A program made the position numbers and the translations under genes. From the NCBI GenBank assembly GCA_905202605.1, contig CAJKSU010000037.1, positions 1-17,312 of the forward strand: a DNA stretch of 17,312 bases. The letters run 5' to 3'. Origin of the DNA: an uncultured Eubacteriales bacterium (GTDB lineage: Bacteria; Bacillota; Clostridia; Oscillospirales; Oscillospiraceae). The notes below the pieces were generated by a model. The model searched no databases. It worked only from the letters and a program-made list of their open reading frames with translations, and was not told the origin of the DNA. This document shows positions 1 to 6,155 of the stretch, piece after piece. Positions within the stretch are counted from its first letter, which is position 1. Each line of letters begins with the position of its first letter.

Positions 1-2
1 AT

Positions 3-227
3 ATGTCCGAGGAGGAGCGGTACCGGTTCGAGGTGGACGGCAATTCGGTGAGCAGGGAGCAATACCGCTTCATCTTCCATCAGGCGCTTTCGTCGGGGGA
101 ATTCTACAGCGTGGGCTATAACAACGGCTTTGAACTAACGGCGTCGGCGATCGAGCTGATGCGGGAGTATCCGGAGCAGTTTACGTCCACGGGGGATCCC
201 TATGACGACAGCTGGATTGATGAATAA
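3..227 (+). CDS. Small acidic hypothetical protein, possibly 5'-truncated
   Basis: I do not recognise this 74-residue protein. It is strongly acidic and rich in Tyr, Phe and Glu, ending in DDSWIDE, with no membrane segment, Cys cluster or catalytic motif that I can name. The first ATG lies two bases from the window edge, so the true start and ribosome site cannot be judged and the gene may begin further upstream. The composition looks like real coding sequence, and a GC-rich hairpin follows about 20 bases after the stop. It could be a small cytoplasmic accessory protein or the C-terminal end of a longer one. Function is unknown. Confidence 0.55.
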   Translation: MSEEERYRFEVDGNSVSREQYRFIFHQALSSGEFYSVGYNNGFELTASAIELMREYPEQFTSTGDPYDDSWIDE

Positions 228-246
228 AGAACCATGCATAGAGAAT

Positions 247-277
247 GCCGCCCGGCAGCAGGACGCTGTCGGGCGGC
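247..277 (+). terminator. GC-rich hairpin after the small gene
   Basis: A 13-bp stem (247-259 with 265-277, one G-U pair) with a 5-base loop lies about 20 bases after the stop of the preceding gene. Only a short T run (GCTTT) follows, so it is a weak intrinsic terminator or an RNA-stabilising hairpin. Confidence 0.5.
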
Positions 278-312
278 GCTTTACCGCAGGGAAGCGCGGG
301 AACACTGAATAA

Positions 313-348
313 AAACGGTCTGCTGCGGTACATTGCAGCAGACCGTTT
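313..348 (-). terminator. Intrinsic terminator of the DUF362 gene
   Basis: A perfect 14-bp stem (313-326 with 335-348) and 8-base loop are followed on the minus strand by TTATT, with the stem itself ending in TTT. It starts about 14 bases past the stop codon of the DUF362 gene. The plus-strand side ends in GTTTCCTCT, so it may also stop rightward transcription. Confidence 0.85.
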
Positions 349-361
349 CCTCTGTGACGGG

Positions 362-1492
362 TTATACCCGGATCAGCTCATAGTCACGGGTGCCGAGACC
401 GATTTTCTCGCCGTGTGCCAGACAGCTCTTCCACTCGGATTCCGGCGCGGAGTTGGTGAAGGGATCCTTGTAGTCGATGAAGTCGGGCTTTGCCATGTTA
501 TCGCCCAGCTGACTGCTCCGAATGGGGGCGGCGGCGGTGCAGGCATCCACACAGGCCTGATCCAGCGCCAGCGGGTCAAAGGACGCGAACATGCCGATGT
601 TGGGCAGAATGGGCGCGTCGTTTTCACAGTGGCAGTCGCAGTTGGGGGAGACGTCCACAATCAGAGACACATGGAAGTTGGGGCGTCCATCCAGCACGGC
701 CTTGGTGTACTCTGCCATGCGGCAGTTGAGCACCTCGTTGGCGTTATCATTGTCAAAGGCGATGGCGTCAAAGTTGCAGGCGCCAAGGCATCTGCCGCAG
801 CCCACGCAGTGGGTCTGATCCACAGACATCTTCCGGGCGGCGCGGTCATAGACCAGCCCCTCGTTGGCGCACTCTCTCTGACATCGACGGCAGCCCCGGC
901 ACTTTGCGGGATCAATATGGGGCTTGCCGCTGGAGTGCTGCTCGGTCTTTCCGGCGCGGGAGCCGCAGCCCATACCAATATTCTTAATGGCGCCGCCGAA
1001 GCCGGTCATTTCATGACCTTTAAAGTGGGTCAGGGAGATGAAAACGTCAGCGTCCATGATGGCGCGTCCGATCTTTGCTTCCTTTACGTATTCGCCGCCC
1101 TGAACCGGCACAGCAATATCATCGGTTCCCTTGAGTCCGTCGCCGATGAGAATGGGACATCCGACGGTCAGGGGCGTAAAGCCGTTCTGCCAGGCGCATT
1201 CCAAATGCTCCAGCGCATTCTTGCGGCTGCCGGGGTACATGGTGTTGCAGTCGGTGAGGAAGGGCTTGCCGCCCAGAGACTTTACCAGATCGACCACGGC
1301 ACGGGCATAGTTGGGGCGGAGGTAGCTGATGTTGCCCAGCTCACCGAAGTGCAGCTTAATGGCGACAAATTTTCCGTCCATGTCAATGTTCGCAATGCCG
1401 GCCTTCCGCATCAGCTTTTGCAGCTTGGCAGGAAGTCCGTCTCCAAAGGCCTGCGTCCGGAAGTCCGTCCAGTATACCTTTGCTTTTTCCAT
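362..1492 (-). CDS. DUF362 family protein with two [4Fe-4S] ferredoxin motifs
   Basis: This 376-residue cytoplasmic protein has an N-terminal DUF362 domain (about residues 1-190, with TDCNTMYPGSR and HFKGHEMTGFGGAIKNIGMG) followed by a bacterial 2x[4Fe-4S] ferredoxin segment. Its two CxxCxxCxxxC motifs are C198/C201/C204/C208 and C229/C232/C235/C239. A further Cys cluster, NCDCHC, is at residues 285-289. The fold implies electron transfer or cluster-dependent chemistry, but the substrate of the DUF362 family is not established. I chose the ATG at 1492 because AAGGAGG lies at the right distance; an earlier in-frame ATG at 1549 has no such site and lies close to the promoter -10 box. It is a single-gene unit with its own promoter and terminator, divergent from the HD-domain gene. 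Family call is confident; role is unknown. Confidence 0.9.
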   Translation of the reverse strand: MEKAKVYWTDFRTQAFGDGLPAKLQKLMRKAGIANIDMDGKFVAIKLHFGELGNISYLRPNYARAVVDLVKSLGGKPFLTDCNTMYPGSRKNALEHLECAWQNGFTPLTVGCPILIGDGLKGTDDIAVPVQGGEYVKEAKIGRAIMDADVFISLTHFKGHEMTGFGGAIKNIGMGCGSRAGKTEQHSSGKPHIDPAKCRGCRRCQRECANEGLVYDRAARKMSVDQTHCVGCGRCLGACNFDAIAFDNDNANEVLNCRMAEYTKAVLDGRPNFHVSLIVDVSPNCDCHCENDAPILPNIGMFASFDPLALDQACVDACTAAAPIRSSQLGDNMAKPDFIDYKDPFTNSAPESEWKSCLAHGEKIGLGTRDYELIRV

Positions 1493-1537
1493 GGTGTATT
1501 CCTCCTTAAACGAATTGAAAAGTGAAATAACACTGCA

Positions 1538-1566
1538 AATATAACACAAAAAGGATGATTTGTCGA
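1538..1566 (-). promoter_or_regulatory. Sigma-A promoter of the DUF362 gene
   Basis: The minus strand reads TCGACA (1566-1561), a 17-base spacer, then TATATT (1543-1538). Each box matches the consensus at five of six positions, about 45 bases upstream of the start codon. Confidence 0.7.
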
Positions 1567-1619
1567 AGGTTTTATGGAAAAGCCAAACATACTAATCATA
1601 TTGGAATTATATATAATTG

Positions 1620-1648
1620 TTGACTTTCCGGAAAACCGGAATTATAAT
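1620..1648 (+). promoter_or_regulatory. Sigma-A promoter of the HD gene with inverted repeat in spacer
   Basis: TTGACT (1620-1625), a 17-base spacer and a perfect TATAAT (1643-1648) form a strong promoter about 70 bases before the HD gene. The spacer holds a perfect inverted repeat, TTCCGG-AAAA-CCGGAA (1626-1641). A further TTCCGG is at 1674-1679 in the leader. The placement suggests an operator for a repressor or a MerR-like regulator; that part is inference. Confidence 0.75.
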
Positions 1649-1716
1649 AATGCCAATAAAACGCACCGCAGCTTTCCGGCGGGTGTCAAGAAAGAACGCA
1701 ATTGGGAGGTTTTTCA

Positions 1717-2304
1717 ATGGAACGGACAGAGGCGCTGGCACTGCTCCAGCAGTATAATAAGGAGCCTTTTCACATTCAGCACGCGGTCACGGTGGAGGCC
1801 GTCATGGGCTTTTTTGCCGACCAGCTGGGCTATGGGGAGGAAAAGGCCTTCTGGCGGACCGTAGGACTGCTCCACGATCTGGATTTTGAGATGTATCCGG
1901 AGCAGCACTGTGTCAAGGAAATGGCGATCATGACCGAGCTGGGGCTGGATCCCAGGCTGATCCATGCGGTGGGCAGCCATGGCTACGGCATCTGCTGCGA
2001 CATTGCACCGGAGCATGAGATGGAGAAGGTACTCTATGCCACCGACGAGCTCACGGGACTGATCGGCGCAGTGATCAAAATGCGCCCCTCCAAATCCACC
2101 AAGGATCTTGAGCTGAAAAGCCTGAAAAAGAAGTACAAGGACAAGAAGTTCGCAGCGGGATGCAGCCGTCAGGTGATCGAGCACGGCGCGGAAATGCTGG
2201 GCTGGGCGCTGGACGACCTGCTGACCCGCACCATTGAGGCCATGCGCCAGAGTGAGGACTGGGTCATCGAGGAGACGAACCGACTCACCGGACAGGCAGA
2301 ATAA
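1717..2304 (+). CDS. HD-domain phosphohydrolase family protein
   Basis: A 195-residue soluble protein of the HD superfamily, which uses a metal centre to cleave phosphate esters or nucleotides. Candidate metal ligands are H22, H53-D54 in LLHDLD, H64, H83/H88 in HAVGSHG and D110 in YATDELTGL. The layout and length fit the single-domain HD (HDIG-like) hydrolases common in Clostridia, whose substrate is mostly unknown. The start is the ATG at 1717, placed seven bases after GGGAGG; an in-frame TTG at 1702 overlaps that site and is unlikely. The gene stands alone behind a strong promoter with a possible operator and ends at a two-way terminator. It is unlike (p)ppGpp synthetase/hydrolases in size, and a cyclic-dinucleotide role cannot be shown. 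Confidence 0.85.
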   Translation: MERTEALALLQQYNKEPFHIQHAVTVEAVMGFFADQLGYGEEKAFWRTVGLLHDLDFEMYPEQHCVKEMAIMTELGLDPRLIHAVGSHGYGICCDIAPEHEMEKVLYATDELTGLIGAVIKMRPSKSTKDLELKSLKKKYKDKKFAAGCSRQVIEHGAEMLGWALDDLLTRTIEAMRQSEDWVIEETNRLTGQAE

Positions 2305-2307
2305 CGA

Positions 2308-2345
2308 AAAATCCCTTGAGGCAGTAATTTGCTTCAAGGGATTTT
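2308..2345. terminator. Bidirectional terminator between convergent genes
   Basis: A 16-bp stem (2308-2323 with 2330-2345, one G-U pair) has a 6-base loop, with A and T runs at its two ends. It lies between the convergent HD and YihY genes, 4 and 12 bases from their stops, and can serve both. Confidence 0.9.
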
Positions 2346-2356
2346 CTGTGATCTGA

Positions 2357-3244
2357 TTAAGGTTCCTTGGGGACGTCAGCGGCATTGGACCGCTGCTTTT
2401 TCTGCCCTCTGCGGTGCCGCAGGACAACGAACATCCGCCAAAAGATACTGGGATAGACTCGATTGATGACCGCACCGATAAAGACGATGGACATACAGAA
2501 ATAAAGCCACAGCATCACCAGAATGATCACACCCAGAGAGCCGTACAGGGTGGAAAAGGTGGAGAAGTGGTTGACGTAGATGGAGAAAACCTCAGAGAAG
2601 ATCATCCATGCCAATGAGGTAAACAGCGCACCGGGGAGCTGCATATAAAAGCGCATTTTTTTGTTAGGGAAAAACGTGTAAATCAGCACAAAGACCAGCG
2701 CCATAATTATGTACAGGGTCAGGCCGCGGAATTCCATCAGGGAGGAAAACATGTGCGCCAGCCGGGGCACATTGTGCTGGAGCAGCGCCAGAATATGCTG
2801 GCCAAAGACCCGCAGACCCAGATTGAACAGAAGCCCGGCAATGAGAATCAACATATAGCCGATGCAGATAATGCGTTTGAAGATAAAGTTCCGGGTGTCG
2901 TTCACATCGGCGATGGCATTGAGACCATCCATCAGCCCAAGCATGCTCTTTGCTGCCGTCCAGAGGGTGACCACCAGAGAAACCGACAGGGCGGTGACAG
3001 AGGTGGTCAGAATGTCCTCAGACACGGTATAAAACAGTCCCTGAAAGCTGCCGGGCAGCAGGGAAGCCATCATGTCCAGAAATTCCTGCATATCAAAGGA
3101 CGTACAGCTGATGATCGACAGAATCAGCATCAGGCATGGGAAAATCGCTGTGATGATAAAGAAGGAGGCACTGGCGGCATAGGTGGAAATATGATAGCTG
3201 CTAAACTGCTTGGCGTAATATCGAAACGTGCCGTATAGCTTCAT
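2357..3244 (-). CDS. YihY/BrkB (UPF0761) family inner-membrane protein
   Basis: A 295-residue integral membrane protein with about six hydrophobic segments, at roughly residues 20-45, 80-102, 122-147, 170-192, 200-222 and 235-265. The signature stretch near the end (YGSLGVIILVMLWLY, then GAVINRVY) is typical of the YihY/BrkB family. The C-terminal tail is short, basic and polar. The family was once mislabelled ribonuclease BN; its real function, perhaps transport or envelope maintenance, is unsettled. The start at 3244 has GGGAGG seven bases before it and a second AGGAGG slightly further; the in-frame ATG at 3298 would overlap the degV stop. It is the last gene of the unit that begins with the DivIVA-like gene, 37 bases after degV. 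Confidence 0.9.
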   Translation of the reverse strand: MKLYGTFRYYAKQFSSYHISTYAASASFFIITAIFPCLMLILSIISCTSFDMQEFLDMMASLLPGSFQGLFYTVSEDILTTSVTALSVSLVVTLWTAAKSMLGLMDGLNAIADVNDTRNFIFKRIICIGYMLILIAGLLFNLGLRVFGQHILALLQHNVPRLAHMFSSLMEFRGLTLYIIMALVFVLIYTFFPNKKMRFYMQLPGALFTSLAWMIFSEVFSIYVNHFSTFSTLYGSLGVIILVMLWLYFCMSIVFIGAVINRVYPSIFWRMFVVLRHRRGQKKQRSNAADVPKEP

Positions 3245-3281
3245 AAAAAAGCCTCCCTCCTGAGCCATTGCGCCCGGATGA

Positions 3282-4142
3282 TTATCTGGGGCTGCCAAAG
3301 AAATAGAGAGCCAGCGTCCCGGGACCGGAATGGGTGCCGATCACAGGCCCGATGTAGTCGATCATGATATCCTGAATGCCGAACCGACTGCGCACCATCT
3401 CTGCCAGCGTTTCGGCATCCTCTTGGCAGTCGCCATGGGAAATAAAGACCTCCGGGTTGTCAAAGCCCTTCATCTGCTGCTCCATGCGATCCGCCAGAGC
3501 CTTGATAGAGGCCTTTCTGCCCCGCGCCTTGCCCACGGAGGTCAGATGCCCCTCATCGTCCACATGGAGGATGGGTTTGATGCCCATCATGGTGCCAACC
3601 ACGGCGGTGGCCTTGCTGACCCGTCCGCCCCGGTGGAGATGCCCAAGGTCATCTACGGTAAAATTATGCACCACATTCAGCCGCATATCCGTGATCTTCT
3701 TCGCGGTGTCCGCAAGCGTCTCGCCCGCGTCCCGAAGCTTGACCGCCTGATGCACCAGAAAGCCCTGCCCCATGGAGGCGCACAGGGAATCCACCACAAT
3801 AACGCTGCGCTCCGGATATTCCTCCTGCACCATCTGCGCCGCAATGCGGGCGGCGTCACAGGTGCTGGACAGGCCGGAGGAGAACGCAATGTGGAGGAGA
3901 TCCTTGCCCTCCGCTAAAAACTGGCGGAACAGTGCGGCGGTGTCCTCCGGGTTGGCGGCGGAGGTGGTGGGAAGCGCCCCGTTCCGGAGCATATTGTAAA
4001 AGGTCTTGTTGTCCATGGCCTCCGCACCGTGATAGGTTTTCCCCTCAATGGTAAAGCCAAGGGGAAGCACGGTGATGTCATGGGCATTGCAATAGGAAAC
4101 GGGGAGGTCTGCGCCGCTGTCGGTGGAAATACAGAAGTTCAT
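3282..4142 (-). CDS. DegV family fatty-acid-binding protein
   Basis: A 286-residue protein of the DegV family, which bind a fatty acid in a deep pocket. Some family members act as the FakB partner that presents the acyl chain to the fatty-acid kinase FakA for phosphorylation. Family marks are STDSGADLP at the N-terminus, the SGLSSTCDAAR loop, HLHRGGRVSKATA, GIKPILHVDDEGHL, and the C-terminal GPVIGTHSGPGTLALYFFG. Length is normal. AAAGGAGC precedes the ATG. No FakA-like kinase is in the window, so the partner must be elsewhere if this is a FakB. It sits between the fumarase beta gene (30 bases upstream) and the YihY gene. Adjacency to a membrane protein is compatible with a lipid-related role, but that is inference. 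Confidence 0.93.
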   Translation of the reverse strand: MNFCISTDSGADLPVSYCNAHDITVLPLGFTIEGKTYHGAEAMDNKTFYNMLRNGALPTTSAANPEDTAALFRQFLAEGKDLLHIAFSSGLSSTCDAARIAAQMVQEEYPERSVIVVDSLCASMGQGFLVHQAVKLRDAGETLADTAKKITDMRLNVVHNFTVDDLGHLHRGGRVSKATAVVGTMMGIKPILHVDDEGHLTSVGKARGRKASIKALADRMEQQMKGFDNPEVFISHGDCQEDAETLAEMVRSRFGIQDIMIDYIGPVIGTHSGPGTLALYFFGSPR

Positions 4143-4172
4143 ATGAACGCTCCTTTTCTCTCTTTTGTTCGG

Positions 4173-4727
4173 TCAGAGCTGCTGGAATTCCTTCCGGCCC
4201 TCTACAAAAATGCTGCTGCCATGGCAGTCGATGGCGGTGAAAACCGGGAGGTCTTCAATGGTAAAGCGCTTAACGGATTCACAGCCCAAATCATGGAACG
4301 CGATCTCCGTCGCCTCCTTGATGCAGCAGGCGATCAGCGCGCCCGCGCCGCCCACGGCGCAGAAATAGGCGCTCTGGTTGCGCACGATGGCGTCGATCAC
4401 GGCCTGACTGCGCTCGCCCTTGCCGATCATGGCGGTCAGACCAAGATCCAATAGCCGGGGGGCATAGGGATCCATACGGGAGGAGGTGGTGGGGCCGCAG
4501 GAGCCGACCGCCATGCCCTTCTGCGCCGGGGTAGGCCCGGCATAGTAGATCACGGAGCCTTCCAGCGGATAAGGAAGGGGCTGCCCCTGATCCAGCAGGG
4601 AAAAGATGCGCTTGTGCGCCGCGTCACGGGAGGTGTAGACGGTTCCGGACAGCAACAGCCGATCTCCGGCCTTCAGCTCCGGGATGGCGGCCTTTAGTTC
4701 GGAGGTGTGAAGCTTGAACTGGCTCAT
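4173..4727 (-). CDS. Fumarase/tartrate dehydratase class I, beta (C-terminal) subunit
   Basis: A 184-residue protein matching the C-terminal domain of class I [4Fe-4S] hydro-lyases. In Clostridia and archaea this is a separate beta subunit that pairs with an alpha subunit carrying the cluster, to interconvert fumarate and malate or dehydrate tartrate. Diagnostic residues include YYAGPTPA, GSCGPTTSSRMDPYAP, the GKG turn, CAVGGAGAL and the C-terminal EGRKEF. It lacks the cluster cysteines expected only in the alpha subunit. The gene begins one base after the stop of the DivIVA-like gene, and its ribosome site GGAGGAGG lies within that gene's last codons, so the two are probably translationally coupled. 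The alpha gene normally lies directly upstream; it is absent on both sides here. Fumarase is the likeliest activity; tartrate dehydratase cannot be excluded. Confidence 0.88.
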   Translation of the reverse strand: MSQFKLHTSELKAAIPELKAGDRLLLSGTVYTSRDAAHKRIFSLLDQGQPLPYPLEGSVIYYAGPTPAQKGMAVGSCGPTTSSRMDPYAPRLLDLGLTAMIGKGERSQAVIDAIVRNQSAYFCAVGGAGALIACCIKEATEIAFHDLGCESVKRFTIEDLPVFTAIDCHGSSIFVEGRKEFQQL

Positions 4728-4728
4728 A

Positions 4729-5265
4729 TTATGCCTCCTCCAATCCTTCGGCAGGGTCCGGAATCATGATGTCCATGTCGCTCAGCTGCTGCCGTGCCGC
4801 TGCCAGTGCGGCAGTCAGTGTGTCACAGCTGTTTTCCAGACTCTGAATTTGTACTTCGATGGCGGTAATGGTATTTCGGGCGGCGGCGTCTGCGGTATCC
4901 AGCTGCTGCTGGGCGGACTGGCAGATGCCCCCCAGCGCCTCATAGAGCTTTTTCGCCCGCTGAGCGGCAATGCGCTCGGCAGCCTCAGCCCGGCGATAGG
5001 CCTCCAGCTCCAGTTGGCTGATTGGTTCACCCTGAGGGGCATTGGCTTCAGGGCTGTCCTGAGGCTGCTCCATGGCGGCAATGGCTGCTTCTTCATTCTG
5101 CGCAGCCTGCTCCAGAGTTTCAATCCGGGCACGGAGACGCTCGATCTCCTGCTCCTTTTCCTGAAGCTGCGCCTGATGGGTCTGGGCGGTTTTGGCGATG
5201 TACTCGGATACGTCACCCTTATGGAAGCCGCCTACGGCGGTTCTGAAATGGGGTAGTTCACCCAT
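4729..5265 (-). CDS. DivIVA-like coiled-coil protein
   Basis: A 178-residue protein. The N-terminal stretch FRTAVGGFHKGDVSEYI resembles the DivIVA/GpsB membrane-binding segment, in which an aromatic residue and a Gly pair precede an Asp-Val-x-x-Tyr helix. A long Glu/Gln/Arg-rich coiled coil follows (about residues 27-65), then an Ala/Gln-rich helical region to about 165 and an acidic tail. DivIVA proteins recognise curved membrane at poles and septa and recruit partners there; whether this one does is inference. GGAGGG precedes the ATG, and a hairpin ends at that site. It is the first gene of the unit with fumarase beta, degV and yihY. The sequence is diverged from classical DivIVA, so a generic coiled-coil protein is the alternative. 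Confidence 0.7.
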   Translation of the reverse strand: MGELPHFRTAVGGFHKGDVSEYIAKTAQTHQAQLQEKEQEIERLRARIETLEQAAQNEEAAIAAMEQPQDSPEANAPQGEPISQLELEAYRRAEAAERIAAQRAKKLYEALGGICQSAQQQLDTADAAARNTITAIEVQIQSLENSCDTLTAALAAARQQLSDMDIMIPDPAEGLEEA

Positions 5266-5276
5266 GGTATTCCCTC

Positions 5277-5303
5277 CAATCGCCGGGAATTCCGGCGGGA
5301 TTG
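5277..5303 (-). promoter_or_regulatory. Leader hairpin abutting the ribosome site
   Basis: Two 5-bp stems, CAATC/GATTG and GCCGG/CCGGC, are stacked with a two-base bulge and a GAATT loop. On the minus-strand RNA the 3' arm ends at the first G of the GGAGGG ribosome site of the DivIVA-like gene. It could tune translation or RNA stability. Confidence 0.4.
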
Positions 5304-5369
5304 ACCGAATGAAAGCAAGACTGATACGGCGAAAGCTTACGGTTCGGCGCGATTGGTATTATCTTTTGA

Positions 5370-5398
5370 ATTATACCATAGAACGGCTTCTGTTGCAA
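5370..5398 (-). promoter_or_regulatory. Promoter of the DivIVA-like/fumarase beta/degV/yihY unit
   Basis: The minus strand has TTGCAA (5398-5393), a 17-base spacer and a perfect TATAAT (5375-5370). TGG directly before the -10 box makes it an extended -10 promoter, which can make up for the weak -35. The leader to the first ATG is about 100 bases. Confidence 0.75.
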
Positions 5399-5445
5399 GA
5401 ATGACTGTGGGGATGCAGACCCGAAAAGCACCGGTGCGGCGGCAT

Positions 5446-5474
5446 TTGACATTTTCCGTGTCCGGGGCTATACT
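5446..5474 (+). promoter_or_regulatory. Promoter of the Nudix gene
   Basis: A perfect TTGACA (5446-5451), a 17-base spacer and TATACT (5469-5474, five of six) lie about 35 bases before the Nudix start codon. Confidence 0.85.
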
Positions 5475-5507
5475 GACAGCAAAGAACACAGCAGGGGGAA
5501 AGAAAGC

Positions 5508-6053
5508 ATGGCACATACAGAGAAAAAGCTCTGCTCCGAGCTGATTTATCAGGGGCGGATCATCACCGTGACACAGGACACGGTGGAGCTGGAAAACGGA
5601 AAGCAGGCGCTCCGGGAGATGGTACACCACCACGGCGGCGCTGCCATTGTTCCGGTAGATGGAAATGGGAATGTCTATCTGGTACGGCAGTTCCGCTATC
5701 CCATGGGACGGGAGCTGCTGGAGATTCCCGCAGGGAAGCTGGAGCCGGGGGAGGATCCCTTTACGGCGGCAGTGCGGGAGCTGGAGGAGGAGTGCGGCCT
5801 CAGAGCGGAGCATTTTGAAGATCTCCATCCCATCTATCCCACGGTGGGCTATGATACCGAAGTGATCCATCTGTATCTGGCTACCGGCCTATACAGGACT
5901 CAGGTGCATCCGGATGAGGACGAATTTTTGGATCTTGTGAAGTATCCGCTGGAGGAACTGGTGACCATGATTCTGGACGGCACCATCCGGGACGCCAAAA
6001 CGGCGGCGGGACTGCTCAAGGTGTGGGCCATGCGCCAGCGTGGAGAAGCCTGA
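5508..6053 (+). CDS. nudF: Nudix hydrolase, ADP-ribose pyrophosphatase type
   Basis: A 181-residue cytoplasmic Nudix hydrolase, most like ADP-ribose pyrophosphatase, which splits ADP-ribose into AMP and ribose-5-phosphate. The Nudix box is complete at residues 76-98: G76, E82, R90-E91-L92, E94-E95, G97-L98. The upstream strands VYLVRQFRYPMGRELLEIPAGK and the downstream YPTVGYDTEVIHLYLA are typical of the NudF/YqkG group. GGGGGAAAG precedes the ATG, and its promoter and terminator make it a single-gene unit divergent from the DivIVA-like gene. Length is normal for the family. Related Nudix enzymes can act on other nucleotide sugars, so the substrate is a family-based call. Confidence 0.92.
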   Translation: MAHTEKKLCSELIYQGRIITVTQDTVELENGKQALREMVHHHGGAAIVPVDGNGNVYLVRQFRYPMGRELLEIPAGKLEPGEDPFTAAVRELEEECGLRAEHFEDLHPIYPTVGYDTEVIHLYLATGLYRTQVHPDEDEFLDLVKYPLEELVTMILDGTIRDAKTAAGLLKVWAMRQRGEA

Positions 6054-6075
6054 GCAGCCGGTTATAGAGAAAAAG

Positions 6076-6111
6076 ACGAGATTCGGAGCCAGACGACGCT
6101 CCGAATCTCGT
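6076..6111. terminator. Bidirectional terminator between nudF and lysA
   Basis: A perfect 14-bp stem (6076-6089 with 6098-6111) with an 8-base loop lies between the convergent genes. On the minus strand it is followed by CTTTTTCTC, a good tail for lysA; on the plus strand TTGCTAGTTT is weaker. Confidence 0.88.
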
Positions 6112-6155
6112 TTGCTAGTTTGCACATGTACCGCGCCTGCGAATCCCACGGCTGA

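Noticed and set aside
245..1525. 426-codon plus-strand open frame opposite the DUF362 gene
   Set aside because: Antisense shadow of a well-supported gene; the translation has no recognisable family, and it starts within a hairpin region without a ribosome site.
2753..3238. 161-codon plus-strand open frame opposite the YihY gene
   Set aside because: Antisense to a clear membrane-protein gene; Gln/His-rich translation typical of a reversed hydrophobic coding sequence.
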